A DNA stretch of 64,000 bases from Campylobacter suis (GTDB lineage: Bacteria > Campylobacterota > Campylobacteria > Campylobacterales > Campylobacteraceae): assembly GCF_905120475.1 (NCBI RefSeq), contig NZ_CAJHOE010000002.1:62001-126000 (forward strand). The letters run 5' to 3'. Position numbers and translations under genes: made by a program. The stretch's first letter is position 1; the number at the start of each line of letters is the position of its first letter. Shown in pieces: positions 49,132 through 58,875 of this stretch. The notes under the pieces were generated by a model. It did not search any database and had not been told where the DNA came from. It saw only the letters and a program-made list of their open reading frames with translations.

Positions 49132-49488
49132 TTATAGCTTGATGCCATTTTCTCTTAGAGCATCAGCAAATGCAGCAACTACGCCGTGATATAGATAGCC
49201 ATTTCTATCAAATTTTGCTTCACTTATACCCTTATCTTTTAGCTTCTTAGCAAAGTCTTTTGCAAGAGCTACAGCACCGTCTTTATTTGCCTTTATACCA
49301 AGTTTTCTACCATCACTAGCAACTAGTGTTGTAGCAGTAACATCGTCAATAGCTTGGACATAAATCGTTCTATTTGATTTAAAAATAGACACTCTTGGGC
49401 AAGCAGCTATACCTGAAATTTTACCTCTTACTCTTGCTTTTCTCTTTATTCTAAGAGCAAGTTTTCTTTTTAATACTTTTGCTGTCAT
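49132..49488 (-). CDS. rplR: 50S ribosomal protein L18
   Basis: A 118-residue 5S rRNA-binding protein: [19 protein letters not shown] and, near the end, [22 protein letters not shown]. Usual length and position between rplF and rpsE. Confidence 0.96.
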   Translation of the reverse strand: MTAKVLKRKLALRIKRKARVRGKISGIAACPRVSIFKSNRTIYVQAIDDVTATTLVASDGRKLGIKANKDGAVALAKDFAKKLKDKGISEAKFDRNGYLYHGVVAAFADALRENGIKL

Positions 49489-49498
49489 TGACTATCCC

Positions 49499-50035
49499 TT
49501 ACTTCTTAGATGTTTTGCCCGCTTTGCGGATGATGCGCTCTTCTACATACTTAACACCCTTGCCTTTGTATGGCTCTGGTGGGCGGAAGCCTCTAACTTG
49601 AGCTGCAACTTGACCTATAACCTGCTTATCACTACCTTTTAGCGTGATGACATTTTTTTCAACGCTTGCTTCGATGCCCTCAGGAAGTTCATAGTTGATA
49701 AGGTGTGAAAAACCAAGCGTTAGCTCAAGAATTTTACCCTTAACTGCTGCTTTATAACCAACACCGTTAATCTCAAGTTGGCGAGTAAAGCCTGTTGTGA
49801 GACCTACAACGATGTTGTTTGCAAGTGCACGGTATGTTCCCCAAAACGCACGGCTTTGACGGTCTTCACCTTTTGCTAAGAAAGTTAAAGTACCGTTTTC
49901 TACCTTCACATCAACATTATTTTTTGTATCTAGTTCTTTTGTAAGGTTGCCCTTTTTAAATTTCAGGACACCATTATCTACGCTAATATCTACTCCAGCT
50001 GGAATAGCTATCGGCTGTTTTCCTATACGTGACAT
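49499..50035 (-). CDS. rplF: 50S ribosomal protein L6
   Basis: A 178-residue protein beginning [17 protein letters not shown] with two homologous domains; the C-domain carries [19 protein letters not shown]. It starts after an unusually long 130-base gap holding two hairpins, whereas most spc-operon genes here are almost contiguous. Confidence 0.96.
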   Translation of the reverse strand: MSRIGKQPIAIPAGVDISVDNGVLKFKKGNLTKELDTKNNVDVKVENGTLTFLAKGEDRQSRAFWGTYRALANNIVVGLTTGFTRQLEINGVGYKAAVKGKILELTLGFSHLINYELPEGIEASVEKNVITLKGSDKQVIGQVAAQVRGFRPPEPYKGKGVKYVEERIIRKAGKTSKK

Positions 50036-50105
50036 TTTTTTCCTTTTACTTGTCTAGTGTGTTGCTACTATCTTGAATCAACACCACAATGCCGTAAAAC
50101 TAAAT

Positions 50106-50130
50106 ACATCGCCTAAAGTATAGGCAATGT
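50106..50130 (-). promoter_or_regulatory. Second hairpin between rpsH and rplF
   Basis: ACAT and GCCTA (50106-50115, one C between) pair with TAGGC and ATGT (50121-50130, one A between), leaving a single mismatch. It would lie in the mRNA just upstream of rplF. Confidence 0.5.
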
Positions 50131-50137
50131 AAAAACT

Positions 50138-50164
50138 AAATTTTGGCGTTTAATGCCAAAATTT
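50138..50164 (-). promoter_or_regulatory. First hairpin between rpsH and rplF, terminator-like
   Basis: A perfect 10-bp stem, AAATTTTGGC (50138-50147) with GCCAAAATTT (50155-50164), one base from the rpsH stop and followed in the mRNA by AGTTTTTA. It could attenuate the operon or protect an mRNA 3' end after processing. Confidence 0.55.
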
Positions 50165-50165
50165 C

Positions 50166-50561
50166 TTACCAAACTGTGCAGAGAATTTCACCACCAACAC
50201 CAGCTTTATGAGCATCTTCGTTACTTAAAACGCCCTTGCTTGTGCTCACGATAATAGTTCCGTAGCCATTTTTAAAACGCTTAATTTCATCTTTGCCTTG
50301 ATAAACGCGGCGACCTGGCTTTGAAACTCTCTTTAGTTCGTTTATAACACTTCTGCCGTGATCATCATACTTTAAGACAACATTGATAAATTTTTTGTTG
50401 CCCTCTTCTACGACATTAAAGCTCTCGATGTAGCCTTTTGTTACTAGGATCGAAAGAGTTGCTTCAACAACTTTAGAGTAAAGAAGCTTTGTTGTCTCTA
50501 GCTTTCTCATAGAAGCGTTTCTGATACGGGTTAGTCCGTCTGAAATAAGATCATTTAACAT
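50166..50561 (-). CDS. rpsH: 30S ribosomal protein S8
   Basis: A 131-residue protein starting [18 protein letters not shown] and ending [11 protein letters not shown], the latter holding the conserved C-terminal motif. S8 binds helix 21 of 16S rRNA and in E. coli represses the spc operon at rplE. Confidence 0.96.
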   Translation of the reverse strand: MLNDLISDGLTRIRNASMRKLETTKLLYSKVVEATLSILVTKGYIESFNVVEEGNKKFINVVLKYDDHGRSVINELKRVSKPGRRVYQGKDEIKRFKNGYGTIIVSTSKGVLSNEDAHKAGVGGEILCTVW

Positions 50562-50570
50562 TTTCGCTCC

Positions 50571-50756
50571 TTACCAGCTTGCTTTTTTAAGACCTGGGAT
50601 AAGACCCTCATTAGCCATTTTTCTTAGACAAACACGGCAAATTCCAAAGTCTTGATAAACAGAGTGCGGTCGTCCACAAATTTGGCATCTTGTATAGCCA
50701 CGAACCGCAAATTTTGGCTTGCGAGCAGCTTTTGCTATCATTGATTTTTTAGCCAT
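50571..50756 (-). CDS. rpsN: 30S ribosomal protein S14, zinc-binding type
   Basis: A 61-residue type-Z S14 with two CxxC pairs (RCQICGRPH and ICRVCLRK) and the C-terminus [11 protein letters not shown]. The frame is open 10 codons further upstream, into rplE, but [10 protein letters not shown] is the family start. A single base separates it from the rplE stop. Confidence 0.95.
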   Translation of the reverse strand: MAKKSMIAKAARKPKFAVRGYTRCQICGRPHSVYQDFGICRVCLRKMANEGLIPGLKKASW

Positions 50757-50757
50757 A

Positions 50758-51303
50758 TTACTTTCCTTTTGCAAACGGCAAGCCAAATAGCTCTAGCAAT
50801 TTGAATGCCTCTTTATCGTTGTTAGCTGTTGTAGCGATAGTTATGTTCATACCGTGAGTGCGTAAAATTTTATCATACTCAACCTCAGGGAACATTAGCT
50901 GTTCGCTAAGACCAAAGTTATAGTTGCCCCTGCCGTCAAAGCCATTTTTTGGTAAACCACGGAAGTCTTTAACACGCGGAAGCGCAACGCTTATAAGCTT
51001 ATCTAAAAATGCAAACATATTTTCTTTTCTTAGCGTTACCTTGATGCCAACTGGGAAATTCTCACGAACTTTAAAGCCCGCTACTGATTTCTTAGCATTT
51101 GTGATAACTGCTTTTTGACCAGCGATAAGCGAGATAGTATCAGCCATATTTTGAAGCACTTTTTGATCTTTTGCAGACTCATTTGCTCCAACACTAATAA
51201 CGATCTTCTCAAGAGCTGGGATAAGCATAGGGTTTTTAATATCAAATTCTTTAACAAGTGCAGGCTTTATGCTCTCGTTAAATTTATCTTTTAATCTACT
51301 CAT
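50758..51303 (-). CDS. rplE: 50S ribosomal protein L5
   Basis: A 181-residue 5S rRNA-binding protein. It begins [20 protein letters not shown]; the frame extends upstream into rplX, but this ATG is the conserved start. Blocks include [19 protein letters not shown] and [21 protein letters not shown]. Confidence 0.95.
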   Translation of the reverse strand: MSRLKDKFNESIKPALVKEFDIKNPMLIPALEKIVISVGANESAKDQKVLQNMADTISLIAGQKAVITNAKKSVAGFKVRENFPVGIKVTLRKENMFAFLDKLISVALPRVKDFRGLPKNGFDGRGNYNFGLSEQLMFPEVEYDKILRTHGMNITIATTANNDKEAFKLLELFGLPFAKGK

Positions 51304-51307
51304 CCTC

Positions 51308-51544
51308 TTACTCCTCAACTTTTGCAACATTTGAGATGTCTATTGGCATTTCTTTGTTGATGTGACCGCCGTTTGGAGTCTTGTCACTTGGCTTAATAGC
51401 TTTCTTAGCTAGCTTACAACCCTCAACTAGAACTTGACCTTTTTTAGCCAAAACCGCAAGAACTTTGCCTGTTTTGCCCTTATCATCTCCAGCGATGATT
51501 TTTACATTATCGCCTTTTTTGATTTTAAATTTTACATTTGCCAT
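51308..51544 (-). CDS. rplX: 50S ribosomal protein L24
   Basis: A 78-residue KOW-domain assembly protein: [19 protein letters not shown] and [12 protein letters not shown]. Shorter than E. coli L24 (104) but usual for epsilonproteobacteria. Its ATG shares a base with the rplN TAA. Confidence 0.95.
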   Translation of the reverse strand: MANVKFKIKKGDNVKIIAGDDKGKTGKVLAVLAKKGQVLVEGCKLAKKAIKPSDKTPNGGHINKEMPIDISNVAKVEE

Positions 51545-51912
51545 TATAACACCTCCGGAGCAAGTGAAACAATCTTCATAAAGTTAGCATATCTAACCTC
51601 ACGACCAACTGGTCCAAAGATACGAGTTCCTACTGGCTCTCTTTTGTTGTCTAGGATAACAGCTGCGTTCTCATCAAATCTAATAAGTGAGCCGTTTTCT
51701 CTTTGAACTTCTTTTTTAGTTCTAACAACAACTGCTTTAACAACTTGACCTTTTTTGATCTTGCCGTTTGGTAAAGCCTTTTTTACAGAGCAAACGATGA
51801 TATCGCCAAGTGTTGCGTATCTTCTCTTGCTACCACCTAAAACCTTAATACACATTAGCTCTTTTGCGCCACTGTTATCAGCAACTGCAAGTCTTGTAAA
51901 ACTTTGAATCAT
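51544..51912 (-). CDS. rplN: 50S ribosomal protein L14
   Basis: A 122-residue protein starting [21 protein letters not shown], with the family motif [20 protein letters not shown] and C-terminus [15 protein letters not shown]. It joins inter-subunit bridges and factor sites. It overlaps rpsQ by one base. Confidence 0.97.
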   Translation of the reverse strand: MIQSFTRLAVADNSGAKELMCIKVLGGSKRRYATLGDIIVCSVKKALPNGKIKKGQVVKAVVVRTKKEVQRENGSLIRFDENAAVILDNKREPVGTRIFGPVGREVRYANFMKIVSLAPEVL

Positions 51913-52163
51913 TACTCAACTCCCTTTGCAAGAACAGCTTTTAGGCGGAAATTTTTACGAGCAGAAAGTGGTCTGCACTTGATAGCTACGATAGTATCGC
52001 CTGCATTTAGCTCGTTTTTCTCATCATGAACCATATATTTTTTAAATCGTTTTACAAATTTATGGTATCTTGGATGCATAACGCGTCTTTCTACCAAAAT
52101 AGTAGCTGTTTTGTCGCCAGCTTTTTGCAAAACTACGCCTTGAATTTCTCTTTTTAATGCCAT
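51912..52163 (-). CDS. rpsQ: 30S ribosomal protein S17
   Basis: An 83-residue OB-fold primary binder of 16S r[35 protein letters not shown] and [16 protein letters not shown] longer frame of eight extra codons upstream is rejected in favour of the conserved MALKRE start. Confidence 0.95.
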   Translation of the reverse strand: MALKREIQGVVLQKAGDKTATILVERRVMHPRYHKFVKRFKKYMVHDEKNELNAGDTIVAIKCRPLSARKNFRLKAVLAKGVE

Positions 52164-52173
52164 CTTTAGCCCC

Positions 52174-52359
52174 TTACTTCGTAGCACTAATTGCAGTATT
52201 GATCTGAGCTATCTCTTTTTTAATAGCACGAATCTCGTTAGGGTTACTTAACTGCATAGTTTTTAACTTTTGCTTTAGTGTAAATAAAAGCACCTTCTTC
52301 TCTTTCAACATCGCGTTTAGTTCTGCAACGCTCTTGTCTTTAATCTCAGTATATTTCAT
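52174..52359 (-). CDS. rpmC: 50S ribosomal protein L29
   Basis: A 61-residue helical hairpin protein near the tunnel exit: [18 protein letters not shown] and [20 protein letters not shown] at 52365 is also in frame, but ATG 52359 gives the conserved start. It overlaps the rplP end by 14 bases. Confidence 0.94.
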   Translation of the reverse strand: MKYTEIKDKSVAELNAMLKEKKVLLFTLKQKLKTMQLSNPNEIRAIKKEIAQINTAISATK

Positions 52360-52771
52360 TTTCACTCTCTCGCGTTACAAATTTTGTTTTAAAAGGCAGT
52401 TTATGCATCGCTAGAGTTAGTGCTTCGCGAGCTAGTTCCTCGCTAACGCCAGCTAGTTCATAAATGATGCGACCTGGTTTAATATTCATTACCCACTCTT
52501 CAACACCTGCTTTACCTTTACCCATACGAGTTTGAAGTGGCTTTTTAGTTAATGGTTTATCAGGGAAAACTCTGATCCAAATTTTAGCCTGTCTTTTAAC
52601 ATGACGAGTAAGTGCCTGACGAGCAGCCTCTATCTGGCGTGAATTAACACGACCTGCTTCAGTTGCTTTTAGTGCAAATTCGCCTGTTGATAAATTGGTG
52701 CCACGAGTTGCATAGCCGCGGTTACGGCCTTTCATTTGTTTACGAAATTTCGTTCTTTTTGGTAACAACAT
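52346..52771 (-). CDS. rplP: 50S ribosomal protein L16
   Basis: A 141-residue protein starting [19 protein letters not shown], with [16 protein letters not shown] and [13 protein letters not shown]. It helps build the A-site side of the peptidyl transferase centre. Confidence 0.97.
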   Translation of the reverse strand: MLLPKRTKFRKQMKGRNRGYATRGTNLSTGEFALKATEAGRVNSRQIEAARQALTRHVKRQAKIWIRVFPDKPLTKKPLQTRMGKGKAGVEEWVMNIKPGRIIYELAGVSEELAREALTLAMHKLPFKTKFVTRESENEIY

Positions 52772-52773
52772 GA

Positions 52774-53475
52774 TTATTTACCTCTTCTTGCTCTACGTGG
52801 TTTTCTGTCGGCTTTTTCCTCTTCATTGCGCTCTGGTTGAACACCTTTTTGAAGTACTTCGCCTTTAAATATCCATACTTTTATGCCTATGTTTCCATAA
52901 GTCGTATGTGCTTCTGCTACACCGTAATCAATCTTTGCTCTAAGTGTATGAAGTGGCACGCGACCCTCTAGATACCACTCAGTTCTTGCCATTTCAGCAC
53001 CGCCCAAACGACCTGCTACTGAAATTTTAATACCTTTAGCGCCTGATTTTTGTGCACCTTGGATAACTTTTTTCATTGCACGGCGGAAAGCAACACGACG
53101 CTCAAGCTGCATAGCAACATTTTCAGCCGCTAGCTGAGCTGAAGCTTGTGCCTTTCTCTCTTCTTTGATGTTGATATTTACATCTTTGCCAATTAGCTTT
53201 GCAACATCATTTTTAAGAATTTCAACATCTGAACCCTTTTTACCAATGATGATACCAGGGCGAGCAGCTACTACTGTTACACGAAGCTTCTTAGCCGTTC
53301 TTTCTATTAGAATTTGGCTAACACCTGCATAGTAAAGTTTTTTCTTTAAAAATGCACGAATTTTATAGTCTTCACCGATATTCTCTGCAAGGTTTTGCTT
53401 AGAAGGAAACCAGCGTGACTCCCAGTTGCGGTTGATACCTAGTCTAAGACCTATTGGATTTACTTTTTGTCCCAT
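52774..53475 (-). CDS. rpsC: 30S ribosomal protein S3
   Basis: A 233-residue protein starting [20 protein letters not shown]. The KH domain holds [15 protein letters not shown], and the C-domain [21 protein letters not shown] basic tail ends it. It lines the mRNA entry channel. Confidence 0.97.
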   Translation of the reverse strand: MGQKVNPIGLRLGINRNWESRWFPSKQNLAENIGEDYKIRAFLKKKLYYAGVSQILIERTAKKLRVTVVAARPGIIIGKKGSDVEILKNDVAKLIGKDVNINIKEERKAQASAQLAAENVAMQLERRVAFRRAMKKVIQGAQKSGAKGIKISVAGRLGGAEMARTEWYLEGRVPLHTLRAKIDYGVAEAHTTYGNIGIKVWIFKGEVLQKGVQPERNEEEKADRKPRRARRGK

Positions 53476-53476
53476 A

Positions 53477-53809
53477 TTATGCTTCCTTCTTTTCAGCTTT
53501 AGATACTTCTACCATTATATGAGAAGTTGGTTTGCGAATTCTACTCGCAGTTCCTCTTGCTCTAGGGCGAAATCTCTTTAATACCGGACCAGCATCCACG
53601 CGGCAGCTACTCACTATAACCTCTTCTGGTTCAAAACCGCCGTTTGCCACAGCTGTGCTGATAGCATTAGCGATAAATTTTGCACCGCGATTTGGCATAA
53701 AGCTAAGACTAGCAAGTGCGAGCTCAGCATTCATACCCTGAACTTCACGAGCGATAAGTCTAGTTTTTGTAGGCGAAAGTCTTACAAATTTTATTGTTGA
53801 TTTACTCAT
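53477..53809 (-). CDS. rplV: 50S ribosomal protein L22
   Basis: A 110-residue protein: [18 protein letters not shown], and the tunnel-lining hairpin around [20 protein letters not shown], the region where macrolide-resistance changes occur in other species. Confidence 0.96.
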   Translation of the reverse strand: MSKSTIKFVRLSPTKTRLIAREVQGMNAELALASLSFMPNRGAKFIANAISTAVANGGFEPEEVIVSSCRVDAGPVLKRFRPRARGTASRIRKPTSHIMVEVSKAEKKEA

Positions 53810-53820
53810 TTTACCGCTCC

Positions 53821-54102
53821 TTACTTACCGATTTTCTTCTGCACTGAGCCTTTGTGACCCTTAAATGTGCGTGTTGGAGCGAATTCGCCAAGTTTATAGC
53901 CGATGTGGTTTTCTGTAACATACACAGGTATAAAGCTCTTGCCATTATGAACATTAAATGTTAGTCCTATCATCTCAGGCACGATTGTGCTTCGTCTTGA
54001 CCAAGTTTTGATAGGTTTGTTGTCATTTGCCTTTTTAGCAGCATCAACTTTTTTCATTACATGATCATCTACGAAAGGACCTTTTTTGAGTGATCTAGCC
54101 AT
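53821..54102 (-). CDS. rpsS: 30S ribosomal protein S19
   Basis: A 93-residue protein starting [19 protein letters not shown] with [18 protein letters not shown] and [12 protein letters not shown]-like ending (here [15 protein letters not shown]). It sits in the 30S head beside S13. Confidence 0.97.
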   Translation of the reverse strand: MARSLKKGPFVDDHVMKKVDAAKKANDNKPIKTWSRRSTIVPEMIGLTFNVHNGKSFIPVYVTENHIGYKLGEFAPTRTFKGHKGSVQKKIGK

Positions 54103-54104
54103 CT

Positions 54105-54938
54105 CTATTTTCCTTTCCTTCTTGAAATTATAAGCTTATCGCTTGCTTTTTTACGGCGAGTTTTAGCACCCTTAGTTGGTTTGCCCCATGGTGTAACTGG
54201 ATGACGGCCTGAGTTTTTCTTGCCCTCACCACCACCGTGTGGGTGATCTACTGGGTTCATTGCAGAACCACGTGTTTGTGGGCGGATACCGCGGTGACGG
54301 TTACGACCAGCTTTACCGATAGTTACGTTTGCCCAGTCTTCATTGCCAACAACGCCAACAGTTGCCATACACTCAGCTAAAATTTGTCTCATCTCGCCAC
54401 TTGGCATACGAACGATGACATATTTTTCCTCTTTACCCATTAGCTGAGCATAACCACCAGCTGAACGAGCTATCTGAGCACCTTTGCCAGGCTTAAGCTC
54501 TATGTTATGTACGATAGTACCAACTGGGATAAAGCGTAGCTTCATAGCGTTACCTGGTTTAATGTCAAGTGCTCCTTCATCTATTGAGCCGATAACATCA
54601 CCTACATTTAAGCCGCTTGGTCTGATGATATAGCGCTTTTCGCCATCTTTATAAGCGATAAGTGCGATACGGCAGTTTCTGTTTGGATCGTACTCGATCG
54701 CTTCAACTTTACCTTCGATGCCAAATTTTCTACGCTTGAAGTCGATGATACGATATAGTTTTTTTGCACCTGCCTCTTTATGGCGAGATGTGATACGACC
54801 GTTGTTATTTCTACCGCCAGTTGCTGGAAGTTTAACAAGAAGGCTTCTTACGCTTGGCTTAGCTGTGATATCTTCTGAACTTAGTCCAGTCATATATCTA
54901 CGGCTAGGGGTATATGGTTTATATGATTTTATTGCCAT
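54105..54938 (-). CDS. rplB: 50S ribosomal protein L2
   Basis: A 277-residue protein with the N-terminal [15 protein letters not shown], central [19 protein letters not shown] and the catalytically important C-terminal region [16 protein letters not shown]-like (here [20 protein letters not shown]) around the key His. It lies at the peptidyl transferase centre. Confidence 0.97.
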   Translation of the reverse strand: MAIKSYKPYTPSRRYMTGLSSEDITAKPSVRSLLVKLPATGGRNNNGRITSRHKEAGAKKLYRIIDFKRRKFGIEGKVEAIEYDPNRNCRIALIAYKDGEKRYIIRPSGLNVGDVIGSIDEGALDIKPGNAMKLRFIPVGTIVHNIELKPGKGAQIARSAGGYAQLMGKEEKYVIVRMPSGEMRQILAECMATVGVVGNEDWANVTIGKAGRNRHRGIRPQTRGSAMNPVDHPHGGGEGKKNSGRHPVTPWGKPTKGAKTRRKKASDKLIISRRKGK

Positions 54939-54939
54939 C

Positions 54940-55221
54940 TTATGCCTCCGTGTTCTCTAGGCTTACGCCCTCTGGTAGTTTTACGTAAAATTTCTTGAAG
55001 TCATCTCTTACGCCAACTCTACCTCTAAAACGCTTAACTTTGCCGTCCATTCTAAGTGAATTTATGCGAAGTGGCGTTACACCGAAATACTCTCTTAAAA
55101 CTTCTTTCAAGCCATTTTTTGTAACTTTTGGTGAAGTTTGGATAACTACAACGCCTTGTTCTTGAAGGCCAAGAGTTTTTTCTGTATAAATAATTGTTTT
55201 GATATCAGTTATATCTGCCAT
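54940..55221 (-). CDS. rplW: 50S ribosomal protein L23
   Basis: A 93-residue protein at the tunnel exit, the docking site for trigger factor and SRP. Visible: [20 protein letters not shown], and [21 protein letters not shown]. One base separates it from rplB and from rplD. Confidence 0.95.
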   Translation of the reverse strand: MADITDIKTIIYTEKTLGLQEQGVVVIQTSPKVTKNGLKEVLREYFGVTPLRINSLRMDGKVKRFRGRVGVRDDFKKFYVKLPEGVSLENTEA

Positions 55222-55222
55222 T

Positions 55223-55837
55223 TTAGCTCTCTTTTGTTATAGTTTGTAGTGCTGCTTTCTCAGCGATAACGGCACTATATGTTGCTACCAAATAGGCATT
55301 TACCTCGCTCGCATCTACAACATAGCAGTTTGCTAAGTTTCTAAATGCTAAAAGCGTCTTATCATCAAGCAAATCTTTAACGATTAGCGCATCTCTTAAA
55401 TTTAGAGCTTTGATAATCTTAGCTGCATCTTTTGTTTTACCACTTTCAACTGCAATGCTATCAACGGCAAATAGCTTACCAGCTGTAGCTTTTTCGTTAA
55501 GTGCAAACTCAAGAGCAAGTCTTTTTTGCTTTTTATTTACCTTTTGGAAGTAATTTTTATTATTTGAAGGACCAAAAGCTACTGCACCGCCAACCCATAC
55601 ATTTGTTCTAGTTGAACCAGCTCTTGCACCGCCACGACCCTTTTGTCTCCAAGGTTTTTTACCGCCACCACTTACAAAAGCACGAGTTTTCGTATGAGCT
55701 GTGTTTGCTCTCATGCTAGCTAAGTAAGACTTAACATAGAGATAAAGATTGTGTGGGTTTACTTCTGCAAAGTCTGCAGGAAGCGCTAGCTCGCCTGACT
55801 TTTCAAATTTTTCATTTAATACTAAAACTTTACTCAT
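55223..55837 (-). CDS. rplD: 50S ribosomal protein L4
   Basis: A 204-residue protein whose long loop lines the exit tunnel: [21 protein letters not shown] then [21 protein letters not shown]. In E. coli L4 represses the S10 operon through its leader. Its ATG overlaps the rplC stop (ATGA). Confidence 0.96.
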   Translation of the reverse strand: MSKVLVLNEKFEKSGELALPADFAEVNPHNLYLYVKSYLASMRANTAHTKTRAFVSGGGKKPWRQKGRGGARAGSTRTNVWVGGAVAFGPSNNKNYFQKVNKKQKRLALEFALNEKATAGKLFAVDSIAVESGKTKDAAKIIKALNLRDALIVKDLLDDKTLLAFRNLANCYVVDASEVNAYLVATYSAVIAEKAALQTITKES

Positions 55838-56412
55838 TTTACAATCCTTATTCTGCCCATTGCGCCATTATGTCCTGGCACACAACCCTTGACAACAACT
55901 ATGCCATTTTCTGCATCAAAGCTTACTAGCTCATTTTTAACAGTAACTTTTTCGTTGCCCATATGTCCCGCCATCTTCATACCTGGCTGAACGCGACCTG
56001 GCCATTCGCAGTTACCGATTGAACCGTGGCGTCTGTGAAAACGCGAACCGTGGCTCTTTGGACCGCCAGCAAATCCGTGTCTTTTTACAACACCCTGAAA
56101 GCCTCTACCTTTTGAGTTAAAGCTAACTTTTAAAACCTTAGCTTCACTTAATGGAGCAACATCAAGAGCGCCTGCTTCTGTGTTTGCTACTGTTAAGGTT
56201 GCAAATTTGTTAAACTCGGCAGTTAGGTTGTATTTTTTTTGCTGACCAGCTATGGCTTTGTTGTTTGTTTTTGTATCTGCGTAAGCAACGATAGCGCGCT
56301 TGTTTGCATCAACTTCACATACCTTAGCTTCAACAAGTCTTAGTAGTGTAACTGGTGTGCTTTGAGCAGAGACTGTTCTACTCATGCCGATTTTTTCTAC
56401 GATATATTCCAT
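55834..56412 (-). CDS. rplC: 50S ribosomal protein L3
   Basis: A 192-residue protein beginning [20 protein letters not shown]. The conserved core is [20 protein letters not shown] and [20 protein letters not shown]. It reaches toward the peptidyl transferase centre. Second gene of the S10 operon. Confidence 0.96.
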   Translation of the reverse strand: MEYIVEKIGMSRTVSAQSTPVTLLRLVEAKVCEVDANKRAIVAYADTKTNNKAIAGQQKKYNLTAEFNKFATLTVANTEAGALDVAPLSEAKVLKVSFNSKGRGFQGVVKRHGFAGGPKSHGSRFHRRHGSIGNCEWPGRVQPGMKMAGHMGNEKVTVKNELVSFDAENGIVVVKGCVPGHNGAMGRIRIVK

Positions 56413-56432
56413 ACTATTATCCTTTTATCCGC

Positions 56433-56741
56433 TTACTTCATAGCACGAACTTCGACATTTACTTCTGGAGCTAGGTCGAGTTTTGTTAGGCTATCTACGG
56501 TTTCTGGAGTAGCTGCGACGATGTCAAGAATACGCGCATGAATTCTCATCTCAAACTGCTCTCTTGAGTCTTTGTTCACATGTGGAGAACGCAAGACTGT
56601 GTAGCGTTTGATCTTCGTAGGCATAGGCACTGGTCCGCGGACATCAGCACCAGTTCGTTTGACAGCTTCTACTATTGCTGCAACTGTGCGGTCTAGAACT
56701 CTGTGGTCATAAGCTTTTAGCTTAAGCCTGATTCTTTCCAT
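56433..56741 (-). CDS. rpsJ: 30S ribosomal protein S10
   Basis: A 102-residue protein starting [19 protein letters not shown] and carrying [20 protein letters not shown]. Ten extra codons upstream are open but the ATG at 56741 is the conserved start, with AAAGGAAA before it. First gene of the S10/spc cluster. NusE function in antitermination is known for the family. Confidence 0.96.
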   Translation of the reverse strand: MERIRLKLKAYDHRVLDRTVAAIVEAVKRTGADVRGPVPMPTKIKRYTVLRSPHVNKDSREQFEMRIHARILDIVAATPETVDSLTKLDLAPEVNVEVRAMK

Positions 56742-56879
56742 GATTTTTCCTTTAAAAAGAACTTGTCGCAACTCGCGACCTCTTTACATAGATAAATTTA
56801 CAGAGGATTATTTTGGCTTTTTAGGGCTTGAAATCGTGCAAACAGATATGAAATCTTTCGTAAAGAGAACGCGATTATA
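56742..56879 (-). promoter_or_regulatory. S10-operon promoter and leader
   Basis: TATAAT on the minus strand at 56879-56874 gives a leader of about 125 bases. It holds one small GC-rich hairpin, GTCGC (56765-56769) with GCGAC (56775-56779), just upstream of the ribosome-binding site. L4 autoregulation of S10 leaders is known in E. coli; nothing in this sequence proves it here. Confidence 0.55.
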
Positions 56880-57042
56880 CTAAAATTTACTTAAGAAATC
56901 AAGAATTAATATGTTTTTGTATCAAATTTTATGAATTTATTTCCTTTTAGAAAGGAAAGTTTTTATATTGCTGTGTTCTTGCTTTGTTTTATTTGTTTTC
57001 TATTCTCTTAATTAGCATAAACGCTAAATTACAATAACCATT
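56880..57042. other. AT-rich gap between the S10 promoter and the Sel1-like pseudogene
   Basis: Holds a short hairpin (TCCTTT with AAAGGA near 56942-56960, followed on the plus strand by GTTTTTAT) and otherwise no gene-like sequence. Confidence 0.35.
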
Positions 57043-57604
57043 TCATAGCTCTTCCAATTCTGGATTTAGCTTTACATTTTTATCTTTTTCACCCAGTATA
57101 CAAGCTTTTGATAGATATTTTATAGCGCTATCTATATCGTTTTGCTCAAAAAATGCCATACCCAAATTACCACAACTCAAAAATTCTCCAGCAAAACACG
57201 CTTGAAATACGCCTTCTACTACTGATTGTCTATCTTTTGAGTCTTTGCTGATATGAGCTTTTAATGCACCTAGATTATTGCAACCCAACTGATCGCCACC
57301 TCTACAAGATTTCTCATATAGTTCGAGTGCTTTTTTAAAATCTTGTTTTACGCCTTGAGCTTTTTCATACATAAACCCGAGATTATTGCAGGATCTATAA
57401 TTGCCATTACTGCAACCCATTTCATAAAATTCTTTCGCCTTTTTAAAGTCTTACTTTACACCATAGGTATCGAATGCAAATTGATAAATTCCGCCCATTG
57501 TGCAACAAGCATACGGATCTCTAGCCTGGCATTTTGTGTTGATATCATCAAGCAAGGCATTTGAAAATACAAAACTAAACACAATTGATTAAAATTCGTA
57601 TCAT
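57043..57604 (-). pseudogene. Broken Sel1-repeat / Hcp-like cysteine-rich exported protein
   Basis: The longest intact part (57043-57420) shows Sel1 repeats with paired cysteines: YRSCNNLGFMYEKAQGVKQD and DQLGCNNLGALK. Upstream, the same kind of sequence continues (CQARDPYACCTMGG), but GVK-stop-DFKKA has TAA at 57453-57451 where the next repeat has GVKQDFKKA. A second break, a frameshift, separates ATG 57604 (MIRILI) from the signal-peptide-like VFSFVFSNA. Helicobacter cysteine-rich proteins have this repeat plan. Probably non-functional. Confidence 0.72.
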
Positions 57605-57711
57605 ATCGTATCCTTTTTAGCTACTGATTTATGTTTTTGTATTCTACCCCCCACTTAAAAATCAATAAAAATTAAATTTAATTTAAAATACATTTTTGAC
57701 CTAAAATTTGT

Positions 57712-57717
57712 TATAAT
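57712..57717 (+). promoter_or_regulatory. -10 box of the ATPase gene
   Basis: TATAAT with upstream TGT, 22 bases before the ATG at 57739. Confidence 0.55.
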
Positions 57718-57738
57718 TTCCTTTTTAAAAGGATAAAA

Positions 57739-58830
57739 ATGAAAATTTTAGAATATTTTTATAATCAGCCCTTAAGAAGTGTGAAATTTATAAACCGAAA
57801 AATGCAAATAACTTCACCAAAAACGCTAATAATCGGCGGTTTTGGCAGTGGTAAAACAACACTTGTTTGTGAATATCTAGCAAATTTTAAGCAAGATGAG
57901 AGACTTTACATAAATTTATCTGATTTACGAGCTAAAAGTGATGAAATTCTTTTAAATTTATCTGAGTTTTTGTCGCAAAAGCCTAATATAAAAGCTGTTT
58001 GTATAGATAATGCAAGTATGGCTGACTTTCACATATTAACTAATCTAAACACCGAAATTTTACTCATAACAACAGCCGACAAAACAGCTCAGCTTTCAAA
58101 TTTTACAAAACTAAATTTGCCATATCTTGACTACGAAGAATTTATAGCTTTTTTCCGAAAAAACCTAGATGCCGACATGCTTTTTAGCCACTATCTGGCA
58201 CATGGCAGAATACCCAAAAATACCTTTACTGACACAACCGAAGTAAGCGAAAATATACAAAATTTAATCCAAAAAGCACTTGATAAAACCACTTTAAATG
58301 TCTTAAGAGAGTGTGCCAAACACACAAGTGAAAATATAAGCGTGTATGAAATTTTTAAAGAGCTAAAAGAAAGAATAAAAGTCTCAAAAGATAGTGTATA
58401 TGCGTCATTTGCAGAGCTTCAAAATATTGGCATGATAAATTTAATTGAAAAATTTAATGAACCTAATGCAGCAAAGCGGCTATTTTTTAGCGACTTTGCA
58501 ATGAGAAATGCACTAAGTTTTAAAAAAGATTTTAATAAAAATTTCTTAAATGTGGTTTTTTGTGAACTAGATAAATTTAATGAGCAAATTTTTTATACAA
58601 AAGAGCTTGATTTTTTCCTTAATAAAAGGAAGCTTGCCATCATATGTAATCCCTTTAGTGAGCACGACTTGCTTATATTAAAATTTAAAAAACTTCACGC
58701 TACTTTAAAAAAATTAGGTGTCAAAAAACTGCAAATCATTAGCGTTGCAAATCAAGGCGAAATGGCGATAGAAGGGATAAAGTGTGAGATAGTACCGTTT
58801 AGTCAATGGGCTTTGAGTATAGACTTTTAA
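57739..58830 (+). CDS. ATP-binding protein of the AAA / DUF4143-like type
   Basis: A 363-residue protein. Walker A GGFGSGKTT is at residues 33-41; a Walker-B-like strand is AVCIDNASMADF near 90-101 (Asp then Asn instead of Glu). A winged-helix-like region follows (about 185-250: VYEIFKELKERIKVSKDSVYASF), then a nuclease-fold-like end with EIFYTKELDFFL-type residues (here QIFYTKELDFFLNKRKLAII). This matches archaeal-type/DUF4143 ATPases of unknown role. It is a single gene between a pseudogene and a convergent gene. Confidence 0.68.
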   Translation: MKILEYFYNQPLRSVKFINRKMQITSPKTLIIGGFGSGKTTLVCEYLANFKQDERLYINLSDLRAKSDEILLNLSEFLSQKPNIKAVCIDNASMADFHILTNLNTEILLITTADKTAQLSNFTKLNLPYLDYEEFIAFFRKNLDADMLFSHYLAHGRIPKNTFTDTTEVSENIQNLIQKALDKTTLNVLRECAKHTSENISVYEIFKELKERIKVSKDSVYASFAELQNIGMINLIEKFNEPNAAKRLFFSDFAMRNALSFKKDFNKNFLNVVFCELDKFNEQIFYTKELDFFLNKRKLAIICNPFSEHDLLILKFKKLHATLKKLGVKKLQIISVANQGEMAIEGIKCEIVPFSQWALSIDF

Positions 58831-58838
58831 GATTTTTA

Positions 58839-58870
58839 AAAAACAGAAATAAAAAGAAAAACCTGTTTTT
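58839..58870. terminator. Weak bidirectional terminator
   Basis: AAAAACAG (58839-58846) pairs with CTGTTTTT (58863-58870) between convergent genes. Confidence 0.45.
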
Positions 58871-58875
58871 AATGC

